The notes beneath the pieces were generated by a model. It ran no database searches, was not told where the DNA came from, and worked only from the letters and a program-made list of their open reading frames with translations. The translations under genes and the position numbers were made by a program. Shown here piece by piece: positions 31,451 to 39,974 of a stretch of DNA of 43,275 nucleotides (positions are counted from its first letter, which is position 1; every line of letters starts with the position of its first letter). This DNA comes from a virus, in IMG/VR virus record IMGVR_UViG_3300030104_004778, positions 1 through 43,275 of that record. One strand, given 5' to 3'.

Positions 31451-32854
31451 TTATTGATATTTATACCTTATTATTACGATTCCTGAACCACCTGCCGCAC
31501 CCGCTATACCTGGATCGCCACCACCGCCACCGCCACCACCAGTGTTAGTTCCTCCTGCTACTGCAGCGCCTGGTTTTCCACCAGCACCACCTCCGCCAGT
31601 TCCACCAGCACCTGGTCCTCTAGGACCTGCATTATGTCCACCACCTCCACCGCCGCCAGCGTAAGCTGTTGGAGTAGCATTAATACTTGTTGTTGCACCA
31701 GCACCACCTACACCTCCAGGTGTGCTAGGAGGAGCGGGTTGTGCTACGTCTGCTGCCGCAGCTGTTGCTCCACCACCTCCACCACCTAACATATAAGTAG
31801 TTGTATCTGAAGATCCTTTTCCACCATTATTTCCTTGAGGAGGACTTACTGGAGGAGTATTTCCTGTTCCACCAGGTCTTCCAGCTGGAGGAGCGTTTGG
31901 ATTACTTACTCCACCTCCACCACCAGATCCACCGGGTTTTCCAGTAGCTACACAAATTGGAACAGCACCGGGACCACCTGCTCCACCACCGCCAGCTGTA
32001 GCTGTTATTGATGAAAAAATTGAATCATTTCCACTAGTTCCTCGAGAATCTGGACTAGGACTTGCAGGATGACCTGCTCCTCCTCCGCCTACTGTTATAG
32101 GATAACCTGTTGCTGTAACGGGTACACCTGTTGGTGCTCTTAATGGAGATCCTGTATAAGAATCATTTAAACCTAAACCTTCTCTAAAACCACCTGCACC
32201 TCCTCCAGCTACGGCATCATTCCCACCACCACCGCCACCACCAGCGACTACTAAATAAGAAACTGTGTTTGAACCTGCTGCATTACCTGCACAAGAAACT
32301 GTAAAAGTTCCAGGACCTGTAAAAGTATGAATTTTAAAATTACCACAAGTGGCAGTAGTGTTTCCACCTGATGCGGCTATATATTTTATTTCTGCTATTG
32401 GATCAGCATTATCATTAACTGGAAGCCAACCTTGTGTTGAATCTACATACACTAAAGTTTTTGATTCTCTATTTATAATCATTTGTGCATCTAGTTCAAA
32501 ACCTTCTATTTTAGAACTATTTCTACCAATGGTTAAAGTATCACTAGCAAAATTTCCTGTATAATCTGCAAAAGCAACTATGTCTCCAGCACTTGGTGAT
32601 GCTGGCAATGTAGCTGTAAATGCTCCACCATCTGTATTACAAAAATAACCATTTCCACTTACTGCTGTAAATCCTGTTGTTTTAATTGAACCTGTCTGCC
32701 AGTCTACAGTTCCTGTTCTACCAAATCCTGTTTGTGTTCCATTGTTTGTAATTGTTGCACCAGAAGGAATAACAAAAGAATCTCCACTATCTCCTAATGT
32801 AACAGTACCACAATTGGTTCTTGGACTAATTTTATTTACTTTAACTTCACTCAT
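31451..32854 (-). CDS. Glycine-rich tail fibre / receptor-binding protein, 467 aa (paralogue 1)
   Basis: Domains: N-terminal CGTVTLGDSGDSFVI beta repeats; QTGFGRTGTVDWQTGSIKTT; an ATLPASPSAGDIVAFADYTG to TLVYVDSTQGWLPV module (about 79-148); IHTFTGPGTFTVSCAGN; then a long Gly-rich domain with GGGG runs and Pro (NTPPVSPPQGNNGG), ending GGSGIVIIRYKYQ. Poly-Gly domains of this type form receptor-contacting tips in T-even adhesins. It is the last of three tandem paralogues. The coding strand is unusually GC-rich in the Gly part. Ribosome site is absent, so translation is coupled. Confidence 0.82.
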   Translation of the reverse strand: MSEVKVNKISPRTNCGTVTLGDSGDSFVIPSGATITNNGTQTGFGRTGTVDWQTGSIKTTGFTAVSGNGYFCNTDGGAFTATLPASPSAGDIVAFADYTGNFASDTLTIGRNSSKIEGFELDAQMIINRESKTLVYVDSTQGWLPVNDNADPIAEIKYIAASGGNTTATCGNFKIHTFTGPGTFTVSCAGNAAGSNTVSYLVVAGGGGGGGNDAVAGGGAGGFREGLGLNDSYTGSPLRAPTGVPVTATGYPITVGGGGAGHPASPSPDSRGTSGNDSIFSSITATAGGGGAGGPGAVPICVATGKPGGSGGGGGVSNPNAPPAGRPGGTGNTPPVSPPQGNNGGKGSSDTTTYMLGGGGGGATAAAADVAQPAPPSTPGGVGGAGATTSINATPTAYAGGGGGGGHNAGPRGPGAGGTGGGGAGGKPGAAVAGGTNTGGGGGGGGDPGIAGAAGGSGIVIIRYKYQ

Positions 32855-32856
32855 AA

Positions 32857-34224
32857 TTACGCTTTTCTATATCTAATTATAACTGCACCTGCCTCAGAAA
32901 CTGCTTGTGGTTGTGGACTTCCTGGAAAAGTTCCTCCAGAACCATGACCATAACCTGATCCTCTATTAGGGGCATTTGCATCATTTCCACCTTCACCATC
33001 ACCTCCAGTTGCATATACCACTGTTGATCCATTAATAGCACTTGGTGTACCATTTCCTGGGTGAGCAGATGTACAAGTCACAGGGCCACCACTACCAGCT
33101 CCACCACCAGAACCTGAATTTTCTCCTGCTGCTCCTCTAAAACCTGGATTACCTTGTGGAGGACTTACAGGTGGGGTATTACCCGCTCCACCATCAGTTG
33201 GTCCATAGTCACTTCCTCCGCCACCAGATCCACCGGCTACTCCTGGATTAGGTCTGTGATTACCTTCTCCTCCTCCAGCAGATGTTTTACAATTAAATAC
33301 ACTTGCACTTCCATTAACAGTTCCACCAGCTGCCCCAACTGTTACGGGATAACCTGTTGCAGTGACTGTAAGACCAGTACAAGCTGAAGCTAACGGAGAA
33401 GCTGTATAACAACCTCCTCCAGGGTTGGGTGCTTTAAATTCTCTAAAACCTCCGGCTCCACCACCACCTGGTCCTGCTCCTCCAGAACTTTTTCCACCGC
33501 CTCCTGCTATTACCATATAAGAAATTGTATTATTTGCTGGTGCGGTAGCTAAAGCTGATACACAAAAAGTACCTGGGCCTGTAAATGTATGAATTTTAAA
33601 ATCTCCTGAGCAAGTAATTGTTCCGCCTGTCGCTGTAATAAAATTTTCAATTCCACTTGGACTTGATGTTACCGATTGTTCTGTTGTTAACCATCCTTGA
33701 GTAGTGTCTACATAAACTAAAAGAACGGAACCACCTTCTGCTGATAAAGTTGGATCTTGATCATTACCACCACCAATTTTTTCTGAACCATTTGGATTTA
33801 AAGTAACTGCATTACTATCCCAAGTATTTGCATAATCTTTTAAACCTATAATGTCTCCAGCAGTTCCTGCTGGTAAATTAACTGTTACTGCTCCACCTGT
33901 AGTATTAACAAAATATCCTTTACCTGCTGCTGGAATAAATGCTGCTGTTTTAATATCGCCTGTTTGCCAATCAACAGTTCCTGTACGACCGAATCCTGTT
34001 TGAGAAGCACCAGATGCTAAAGAAATTGTATCTCCTGAAGCTCCTAAAGTAATTGTAGTTCCACATTGACTAATTAAATTTCCACCATCTGAAGCTTGTA
34101 AATTGTTTCCGGCACTTCTAATGTTATCAGAAGCCGCACCTATATTAACTGTTGTGCCACACTTATTAACTACATTAGTGCCCGGTTGATTTTGTACGTT
34201 GTCTACTTTTATTGTTGATGCCAT
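32857..34224 (-). CDS. Glycine-rich tail fibre / receptor-binding protein, 455 aa (paralogue 2)
   Basis: Same plan as its neighbours with an extra N-terminal repeat (NKCGTTVNIGAASDNIRSAG; SQCGTTITLGASGDTISLAS). It has the TVDWQTGDIKTAAF block, a module ending LLVYVDTTQGWLTT, the IHTFTGPGTF block, YTASPLASACTG with TVTATGYPVTVG, Gly-rich runs with NTPPVSPPQGNPGFRG, and a diverged end (GAVIIRYRKA). It contains fewer long Gly runs than the others. Ends two bases before paralogue 1 begins. Confidence 0.82.
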   Translation of the reverse strand: MASTIKVDNVQNQPGTNVVNKCGTTVNIGAASDNIRSAGNNLQASDGGNLISQCGTTITLGASGDTISLASGASQTGFGRTGTVDWQTGDIKTAAFIPAAGKGYFVNTTGGAVTVNLPAGTAGDIIGLKDYANTWDSNAVTLNPNGSEKIGGGNDQDPTLSAEGGSVLLVYVDTTQGWLTTEQSVTSSPSGIENFITATGGTITCSGDFKIHTFTGPGTFCVSALATAPANNTISYMVIAGGGGKSSGGAGPGGGGAGGFREFKAPNPGGGCYTASPLASACTGLTVTATGYPVTVGAAGGTVNGSASVFNCKTSAGGGEGNHRPNPGVAGGSGGGGSDYGPTDGGAGNTPPVSPPQGNPGFRGAAGENSGSGGGAGSGGPVTCTSAHPGNGTPSAINGSTVVYATGGDGEGGNDANAPNRGSGYGHGSGGTFPGSPQPQAVSEAGAVIIRYRKA

Positions 34225-34243
34225 AATTCTATATTACCATGCT

Positions 34244-35638
34244 TTATTTATATTTGTACCTTATTATTACTATTCCTGAACCACCCGCACCTCCAGTATA
34301 AGTACCAGGAGATTGCGCTCTATTACCACCGCCGCCACCTCCAGTATTAGTTGTTCCAGCATTTCCTGTAGCAGGTCCTAGACCTGATCTAGTTCCTGCA
34401 CCGCCAGTTCCACAAGGACTAGCTGCACCACCACAAACTGGATTATCTCCTCCACCTCCTCCGCCACCACCTGCATAAGAAACTGCACTTCCTGAAATAG
34501 TAGATGGTGTTCCAGCACCACCTCTACCAATAGATGTTGTTCCTGCGTTTTCTCCAACTTCTGATGCTCCACCTCCACCACCATTGGTATAATTAGGGGC
34601 AGCAGGTCCACCGTCTCCACCATCTGTTCCTTGTGCTGGAGTTGTGGAAGGAGTATTTCCTGAACCACCTGGTGATGGATCATAACTACCACCTCCGCCA
34701 GATCCTCCATCAGCACCGGCTCCACTTTCAGTTCCTCCGCCACCACCTCCAGCAGAACTTATTGTTGAAAAAGTTGAAACTGCTCCTGTTCCACCTTGAT
34801 AAGGACCAGTTGGAAAAGGACCTCCTGTACCTCCTGCACCTACTGCAATTGGATAACCAGTAGCTGTTACTGTAATTCTATTGGGTGCTGAAGGGTATCC
34901 GTCTAACGGACTTGCTGTGTAAGGTGTTACAGGAGATTTTAATTCTCTATATCCACCAGCACCTCCGCCACCACCATAACTTCCACCGCCGCCACCACCA
35001 CCAGCAATTACCATATATGAAACTAAATTATTTGCTGCACAAATTGCGGCAGTAGAAACAGTAAAAGTTCCTGGTCCTGTAAATTTATGAATTTTGTCAT
35101 TACCACAAGTAGTTATTGTACCACCAGTTGCTATTAGATAAGGATTACCTCTTACATTTGATGTTGAATCCATAGTATTAATCCAACCTTGTGTTGAATC
35201 TATATAAACAAGAGTTACTGATTGACCTTCTGTACTTAAAGTTACATTTGCATTTGTTCCACCAATCTTTTCAGTTCCATTTGGTGAAATAGTAAAATTA
35301 TTATCATCCCAAGTTGCTGCATAATCTGCAAAGGAAACTATTGATCCAGCAGAACCTGCTGGTAAATTTGCTGTAATTGTTCCAGCTGTAGTATTTACAA
35401 AGTAACCTTTTCCAGTTGCAGCAGTTATTGTTGATGTTTGAACTGTTGTAACCCAATCTACCGTTCCTGTTCTACCGAAACCAGATTGAGTTGCTCCTGA
35501 AGCTAGTGTAACTGTTCCACCGCAACGACCTAAAGTTAATGTCGTTGCATCTACGGTTACAGTTTTACTTGCTCCACCACCAACTGTTAAAGTTGTTCCA
35601 CATTGTTGTTCAATTGCATCTACTTGTACTTTACTCAT
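34244..35638 (-). CDS. Glycine-rich tail fibre / receptor-binding protein, 464 aa (paralogue 3)
   Basis: Starts by TAATG overlap with a 58-aa gene. CGTTLTVGG and CGGTVTLASG repeats, TVDWVTTVQTST, a module ending TLVYIDSTQGWINT, IHKFTGPGTF, YTASPLDGYPSAPN, TVTATGYPIAVGAGG, long GGGG runs with NTPSTTPAQGTDGG, and the shared end GGSGIVIIRYKYK. The end is closest to paralogue 1. A GTVDW block present in all three lies at the fibre shaft. Receptor binding is inferred from domain type. Confidence 0.82.
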   Translation of the reverse strand: MSKVQVDAIEQQCGTTLTVGGGASKTVTVDATTLTLGRCGGTVTLASGATQSGFGRTGTVDWVTTVQTSTITAATGKGYFVNTTAGTITANLPAGSAGSIVSFADYAATWDDNNFTISPNGTEKIGGTNANVTLSTEGQSVTLVYIDSTQGWINTMDSTSNVRGNPYLIATGGTITTCGNDKIHKFTGPGTFTVSTAAICAANNLVSYMVIAGGGGGGGSYGGGGGAGGYRELKSPVTPYTASPLDGYPSAPNRITVTATGYPIAVGAGGTGGPFPTGPYQGGTGAVSTFSTISSAGGGGGGTESGAGADGGSGGGGSYDPSPGGSGNTPSTTPAQGTDGGDGGPAAPNYTNGGGGGASEVGENAGTTSIGRGGAGTPSTISGSAVSYAGGGGGGGGDNPVCGGAASPCGTGGAGTRSGLGPATGNAGTTNTGGGGGGNRAQSPGTYTGGAGGSGIVIIRYKYK

Positions 35639-35814
35639 TAAACTATTACCACCGTTCCTGTTATAATAACTGTACCAGGTAAAGTAATAGGTCCTGCAAG
35701 AACTCCATTCTCTACAGTCTGAGTTCCATCAATCGTTGCCGCTTGATTAGGTATAAATTCATTAGGGCTATACTGCCCTCCAATATATTGGATTCCATTT
35801 ATTGTTGCCGTCAT
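35638..35814 (-). CDS. Small beta-type virion-operon protein, 58 aa
   Basis: MTATINGIQYIGGQYSPNEF, then TIDGTQTVENGVLAGPITLP and TVIITGTVVIV: short alternating strands with Gly, as in a fibre tip or capping peptide. GGAG precedes the ATG and the TAA shares a base with the fibre gene ATG. Its coupling to the fibre genes suggests a fibre-associated role; no family recognised. Confidence 0.68.
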   Translation of the reverse strand: MTATINGIQYIGGQYSPNEFIPNQAATIDGTQTVENGVLAGPITLPGTVIITGTVVIV

Positions 35815-35822
35815 AATTTCTC

Positions 35823-36149
35823 CTACGAACTAATTGTGTCAATGTATGAACAAACAACATCTAGTGAACTCGCGGTATCACTAACTGCTTCTAATACATC
35901 ACCACTAGCCAAAACAATCTTTGCTCCGCCTTGGATCAATTCGACAGCTGAATTAGGTGGAATTACAACTCCTTTTGCTAAAAAGTAGTCGGCTCCTCCT
36001 TTTGCAATTTTAACATCAACTTTAATTGTTGAAGTTAAAACATTACAGCATCTAATACCTATAACTGCATCATAATTTCCTGCAGTTAAGATACCTTGAT
36101 CACTTGTTCCAATTACTCGGTGCAATTCGTTTCTAAAATCTTGTGCCAT
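35823..36149 (-). CDS. Small conserved virion protein, 108 aa
   Basis: AGGA before the ATG. MAQDFRNELHRVIGTSDQGI, then DAVIGIRCCNVLTSTIKVDV and YFLAKGVVIPPNSAVELIQG form a beta-sandwich-like pattern I know from marine phages (DAIIGI-CCN). Located between fibre and adaptor genes; likely a minor virion component. Confidence 0.7.
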   Translation of the reverse strand: MAQDFRNELHRVIGTSDQGILTAGNYDAVIGIRCCNVLTSTIKVDVKIAKGGADYFLAKGVVIPPNSAVELIQGGAKIVLASGDVLEAVSDTASSLDVVCSYIDTISS

Positions 36150-36162
36150 ATTTTTTTCCTAT

Positions 36163-36546
36163 TTATAACGCCACGGCCATTGCTAATGCAAAGCCAGCTG
36201 ACGCTGCTCCTACTGGGTTTCCGCTTGCATCTAAATAAACTGTTTTACTAGCGGGCATTGTACAAAAAACATCTTTAGTACCTGCACCAAAGTCAACTGC
36301 TGAATCAGAATTAGAACTTGAGATAGGTGTAGTTCTAGTTAAGTTAGCACTTGTCCCATCAAGTGTCCCAAGACCAACTTCCCATTCAGTTGTACCAGTA
36401 TTAAAAATTGCATAATACGTTGTATTACTATTTCCAATTCCAGCTGCAAAAGTTTCAAAACCAGTTACCGCTCCTCCAAGTGCAATAGCACCTGTACCAG
36501 TTGTAGTACTTGTTTCTTTTACTCTGTCATTTATTACTAAAGCCAT
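36163..36546 (-). CDS. Small virion protein, fibre-associated type, 127 aa
   Basis: AGGAG before the ATG. INDRVKETSTTTGTGAIALG, AVTGFETFAAGIGN, TTYYAIFNTGTTEWEVGLGT and LTRTTPISSSNSDSAVDFGA form the well-known DRVKETSTTTGTG-L-GAV-GF--F pattern of phage tail-associated proteins. KDVFCTMPASKTVYLD ends it. Position between adaptor and fibre genes agrees. Confidence 0.75.
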   Translation of the reverse strand: MALVINDRVKETSTTTGTGAIALGGAVTGFETFAAGIGNSNTTYYAIFNTGTTEWEVGLGTLDGTSANLTRTTPISSSNSDSAVDFGAGTKDVFCTMPASKTVYLDASGNPVGAASAGFALAMAVAL

Positions 36547-36561
36547 TTTATTTTTCTCCTA

Positions 36562-36987
36562 TTACGCCATGCTTATAATTGCATTCGACGCTGTTGCCGG
36601 ATTAGGGAAAGAAACTTTAAATGTACCATTTGTACAAGTAAAAGTTCCACCAAAATCCAATACCACACACAATTTATCACTTTGATCATCATTATAAAGT
36701 GCTGCATGCGTTGCAGTAATTGTAGCTGAAGTCCATGTCGTATCCGCAAAATCACAACTTGCCACAGCTGTAGCTGCCACAACGGCATTACCTGTAAGAG
36801 CATTACCTGTTGCTGTATAATTAGTTCCAGAAGAACTAACTTCGTTTGTAGCAACGTAAACAGTACTAGATGTGTTGTAAGGATTTGAAGTGTACAAAGC
36901 TAATTTAAAGCTATCTCCGCCAGATGCAAAATTATGTGTTCCTGTGAATAATTCTCCACGGAATGCGAAAGGTATTACGTTTGCCAT
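36562..36987 (-). CDS. Small virion protein, 141 aa
   Basis: AAGGAG before the ATG. FAFRGELFTGTHNFASGGDS, then FKLALYTSNPYNTSSTVYVA and CDFADTTWTSATITATHAAL have the beta-rich pattern (K-ALYTS-, F-D-TW-SATIT-A--ALYND) of a recurring phage tail-region protein. Function not established. Confidence 0.75.
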   Translation of the reverse strand: MANVIPFAFRGELFTGTHNFASGGDSFKLALYTSNPYNTSSTVYVATNEVSSSGTNYTATGNALTGNAVVAATAVASCDFADTTWTSATITATHAALYNDDQSDKLCVVLDFGGTFTCTNGTFKVSFPNPATASNAIISMA

Positions 36988-37001
36988 ATTTTTTTATCTC
37001 C

Positions 37002-37697
37002 TTAATAAGTTGATGGTGATTCAGATTTAATTGGAAGACGAATAACCCCATCTTGATATTCGTTTCTGCGTCTACGACCCATTTGTTCAGTCGCGTACGT
37101 TTCTAAGGCTTCTTTATAAGCCTTATCGTAGTATTGTAACATATCCATCGGTCCTTTCAAGTACCCATATGCATTTACTAAAGATGCATATAAAAGCAAA
37201 TCTGTATATTTATTAGAGAGATATGTGCCGGTTGAAGATTTAGTTGCATCGGTTAAACTTGTTGGTTCTTTATTATAAGCTAAAGTAATTGCGTAAGCAG
37301 TATCAGGGGTAGGTGCTACCACCCAGTTATCTTCATCCCAATTAGCATAATATTTGGGGATATTAGTCGATGAAGAACTTGGTGTTGAATAGTATTCAGC
37401 CATAAAACTAGGATCTCTTTGTTCTAAATAAACCTGATCTCCAGCATCATTAGTTAATTGGACATATCTAATAACCCTTAAATCAGCAGGAATTGAGACA
37501 TATCTGTTCCCAATAATACAAGTAGATGTAGCATAGAATCGTTCTAAATCAGCATCAAAAGCTCTATAAATTCTGCTTTCAGCATTTATAATTAATTTAT
37601 TTAAAACACTCGAACTAAAAACAGAACTATCAACTTCTGTATAGTTTTTAATATCATCCTGTAAATTAGTTAGGGTGTATGTTATTCCTGCTGGCAT
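37002..37697 (-). CDS. Connector/tail adaptor-like protein, 231 aa
   Basis: MPAGITYTLTNLQDDIKNYT, then VLNKLIINAESRIYRAFDAD and beta segments with YVSIPADLRVIRYVQLTND, PKYYANWDEDNWVVAPTPDT. The helix-then-beta plan with LI--AE-RI-R and later Y-A---D-LLYASLVNAYGYLKGP resembles gp11-type (T7 tail tubular A) adaptors. Ends in basic RRRRNEYQDG. It is coupled to the gene upstream. Confidence 0.65.
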   Translation of the reverse strand: MPAGITYTLTNLQDDIKNYTEVDSSVFSSSVLNKLIINAESRIYRAFDADLERFYATSTCIIGNRYVSIPADLRVIRYVQLTNDAGDQVYLEQRDPSFMAEYYSTPSSSSTNIPKYYANWDEDNWVVAPTPDTAYAITLAYNKEPTSLTDATKSSTGTYLSNKYTDLLLYASLVNAYGYLKGPMDMLQYYDKAYKEALETYATEQMGRRRRNEYQDGVIRLPIKSESPSTY

Positions 37698-37698
37698 A

Positions 37699-38583
37699 TT
37701 ATTGTGGTCCTATTGCTTTTAATGTTACTGGTCCCGAAGATACATTATACCCTCCACCGCTAATTTGTCCAGTAGTAGCTGTTCCGCCACTATTAAAATA
37801 AAAATAATTATCAGGAGTTAATAAGTTTCTAACAGCTGCTCCCGCTGAATGAGTCGCCGCAGTACTTCCATGAGCACCTCTTGTAACTCCACTTAAAACA
37901 GAACCATCAAGTCCAGTATAAGTAATAATTTCAGTTCCAACCAAAATAGCATTTGTGGGAGTTCCATTGGGATTATTAATAGTAGGTACTCTCGGTCCAC
38001 TTTTAGCAAAATTTGTTGAACTGGTTAATGTAATTCCTTCTGTAGCTGTAGCACTAGAAATAGCAGAAAATAAAGTTGTAGTCACAGAAGTATATTTTCC
38101 TGGAACAATTGAAAAACCAGCAGCCTTACAAATAGTTGCCCCAGTGATTCCATCTACATTTGCAATATTAGAAAAACCTACCACAGGACTTCCTGCAACA
38201 GGTCCATCATCACCTATAGTATCCGGCGTACCAGTACCTGGTGAAGTAGTAGGAGAACCTCTAAATCTAACAGTATCCCCATAACTTCTTTGATGATCTA
38301 CAGAATATGTATTTATAATTCCTGAAGCTGCAGCAAAAGTAGTTAAAGGATTAAAATCTAAAAATCTTAATGATTGAGGAGAAGGTTGTTGTGGTCTTGT
38401 TTTAGGTAAAGCTGTTGGATCAGCTGCACTTGGTTTAGGATCTAATTGTGGCTGTTTAGATTCGAACTCAGAATAATGTACAAACAATCCGTTCCATTGT
38501 GTAACCATTTCATTCCATGGAAATGATTGTCCACTAATGTCGGATACTGCTAATGCAAATTTTCCTTGTGCATATCTTGCCAT
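37699..38583 (-). CDS. Conserved virion protein, 294 aa, with YTG/TRGA module
   Basis: The start (MARYAQGKFALAVSDISGQS, then FPWNEMVTQWNGLFVHYSEF and ESKQPQLDPKP) is a strongly recurring marine phage block. A module at about 198-252 (VGTEIITYTGLDGSVLSGVT, RGAHGSTAATHSAGAAV) is shared with the nozzle-like 750-aa protein. The end is Gly-rich (SGGGYNVSSGPV). Structural by place and pattern; function unknown. Confidence 0.75.
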   Translation of the reverse strand: MARYAQGKFALAVSDISGQSFPWNEMVTQWNGLFVHYSEFESKQPQLDPKPSAADPTALPKTRPQQPSPQSLRFLDFNPLTTFAAASGIINTYSVDHQRSYGDTVRFRGSPTTSPGTGTPDTIGDDGPVAGSPVVGFSNIANVDGITGATICKAAGFSIVPGKYTSVTTTLFSAISSATATEGITLTSSTNFAKSGPRVPTINNPNGTPTNAILVGTEIITYTGLDGSVLSGVTRGAHGSTAATHSAGAAVRNLLTPDNYFYFNSGGTATTGQISGGGYNVSSGPVTLKAIGPQ

Positions 38584-38585
38584 AA

Positions 38586-39341
38586 TTAAACACTTGGATA
38601 GTAAGTCTTAGGTGTAACATACGTACTGTTACTAGACCCATCCGCTGCCTCCGCTCTTAATAATTCGTCTTCGTATAACATTTTTAAATTTTGTGTTCTT
38701 TCAGGACTGTATTTCATACTAATATAGTATGCTAAACCTGCACACATACAGGGAATATAATAATAAGGAACGTCAGCTGCATTTGTATATGCACCTGCAT
38801 CGTCTATTCTACTCATGTAGTAAAATTGAACTCTGTCTCCAGCTTGGCTTGAACTTGGAGTTGTATATAAAGTTATAGTTACTTTATCTATAAATCTTTG
38901 AACCCAATATTGTGATGGTTGTCCTTGAGCTAATTTATTTGATAAAGAAGAATAAGTTGATCTTGAAATTTTTGTTAAGGGACTATCTGATTGACTAGTT
39001 GTACCTGCGCTACTTCTATATGATGCTTCAAAAATATCATCAGTACCATACAAAGCTGCACCTGCACTATTTAATAAAGTTGAAGTTCCATCTCCGCTAG
39101 ATCTATAACCAATGTACTCATTGGTTCCGGCAACAAGAGTCAAATATCCATCTCCAATTTCCCAGAGATGAATTCCTCTGTTAGCCCACTCTTGAAACAT
39201 TATATTTAAAGAGCGTCTAGCTGTTTTTAACTGGTAACCAGCAACTCCTCTAATACCACATCTCTCAAAGGCTTCTTCAATAATATCGTCAATTGCGAAC
39301 GTTTTCCCGAACGTTGCTGTTCCGGAAGTAGTATTAGCCAT
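38586..39341 (-). CDS. P22 gp4-like tail accessory factor / head-completion protein, 251 aa
   Basis: DDIIEEAFERCGIRGVAGYQ then LKTARRSLNIMFQEWANRGI HLW is the core of P22 gp4-like connector proteins, which bind the portal and begin the tail. The rest is beta-rich, ending in a conserved Y-IP---AGLAYYISMKYSPERT helix. AGGAGG precedes the ATG. Upstream of adaptor genes, as expected for assembly order. Confidence 0.75.
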   Translation of the reverse strand: MANTTSGTATFGKTFAIDDIIEEAFERCGIRGVAGYQLKTARRSLNIMFQEWANRGIHLWEIGDGYLTLVAGTNEYIGYRSSGDGTSTLLNSAGAALYGTDDIFEASYRSSAGTTSQSDSPLTKISRSTYSSLSNKLAQGQPSQYWVQRFIDKVTITLYTTPSSSQAGDRVQFYYMSRIDDAGAYTNAADVPYYYIPCMCAGLAYYISMKYSPERTQNLKMLYEDELLRAEAADGSSNSTYVTPKTYYPSV

Positions 39342-39349
39342 TTAGCCTC

Positions 39350-39925
39350 CTACCCGTCGTAAAAGACTGATAATCCTACAACAGCTCCTGATGTTCCTTG
39401 CATATAGCATCCATTTGGAAAATAGATACCATTGTCAGGGATATAAGGATCTATTAAATCATCTCTTACATATTCAGTATGAAAAGTAGTCCCAGTAGTT
39501 GACGAGTTTTTAAAATTTATATGTCCCGCAGCAGCTCCATTTCCAGTCATTCCTCTTACACGAGTTGCACCAGCAAATAAAGTTCCTGTAGCTACTCCAT
39601 TTTTTACACCTGCAGAAATATCTGTTGTGATACTTCCTGAAGCAGTAATACTAGTTACAGTTAACCATGTTCCAGCTATATCTATTGTGTTCGCGTTTGG
39701 ACCAGTAGTTGCTGCACTAGTTTGAGCAGCACCAGTAGCATCTGTTCCTACAACGGTAAAAGTTATACCACTATTATTAGCCGAAGAAGTTATCGTTACT
39801 GTTTGAGCATTAACGAATTCTCCCACATCAATATTTAAAGACGTAGCTGTACCCGAAGCAGAAATCATAGAAGTATGAGTTCCTTGGACAAATTTTTTCG
39901 ACTTTACACTTGTTACATTTGGCAT
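39350..39925 (-). CDS. Ig-like beta virion protein, 191 aa
   Basis: AGGAG before the ATG. TVTITSSANNSGITFTVVGT followed by DATGAAQTSAATTGPNANTI and WLTVTSITASG is an Ig-like beta module that also occurs in the 314-aa neighbour. The second half (HINFKNSSTTGTTFHTEYV, DPYIPDNGIYFPNGCYMQG) is a different domain, with DNGI-FPNG-Y known from marine phages. Probably a tail or capsid-surface protein. Confidence 0.7.
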   Translation of the reverse strand: MPNVTSVKSKKFVQGTHTSMISASGTATSLNIDVGEFVNAQTVTITSSANNSGITFTVVGTDATGAAQTSAATTGPNANTIDIAGTWLTVTSITASGSITTDISAGVKNGVATGTLFAGATRVRGMTGNGAAAGHINFKNSSTTGTTFHTEYVRDDLIDPYIPDNGIYFPNGCYMQGTSGAVVGLSVFYDG

Positions 39926-39945
39926 TTAATTGTCTCCTAATTATA

Positions 39946-39965
39946 GGAGCTCCCGAAGGAGCTCC
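39946..39965 (-). promoter_or_regulatory. UUCG-tetraloop hairpin between two virion genes
   Basis: GGAGCTCC-TTCG-GGAGCTCC on the minus strand: eight GC-rich pairs closed by a C(UUCG)G tetraloop, among the most stable RNA caps. It follows the 314-aa gene and ends about five bases before the ribosome site of the next gene. There is no U-tract. It likely protects the 3' end of an abundant message or acts as a partial block. Confidence 0.65.
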
Positions 39966-39974
39966 ATAAATTTA

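Noticed and set aside
34378-34863. ORFs of 76-122 codons on both strands within the fibre gene
   Set aside because: Repetitive Val/Glu/Gln or Leu/His products arise from shifted reading of GGT/CCA-type repeats in the Gly-rich domain.
31451-35638. CRISPR-like or tandem DNA repeat array
   Set aside because: Repetition comes from GGT/GGA codon runs for glycine, without regular spacers.
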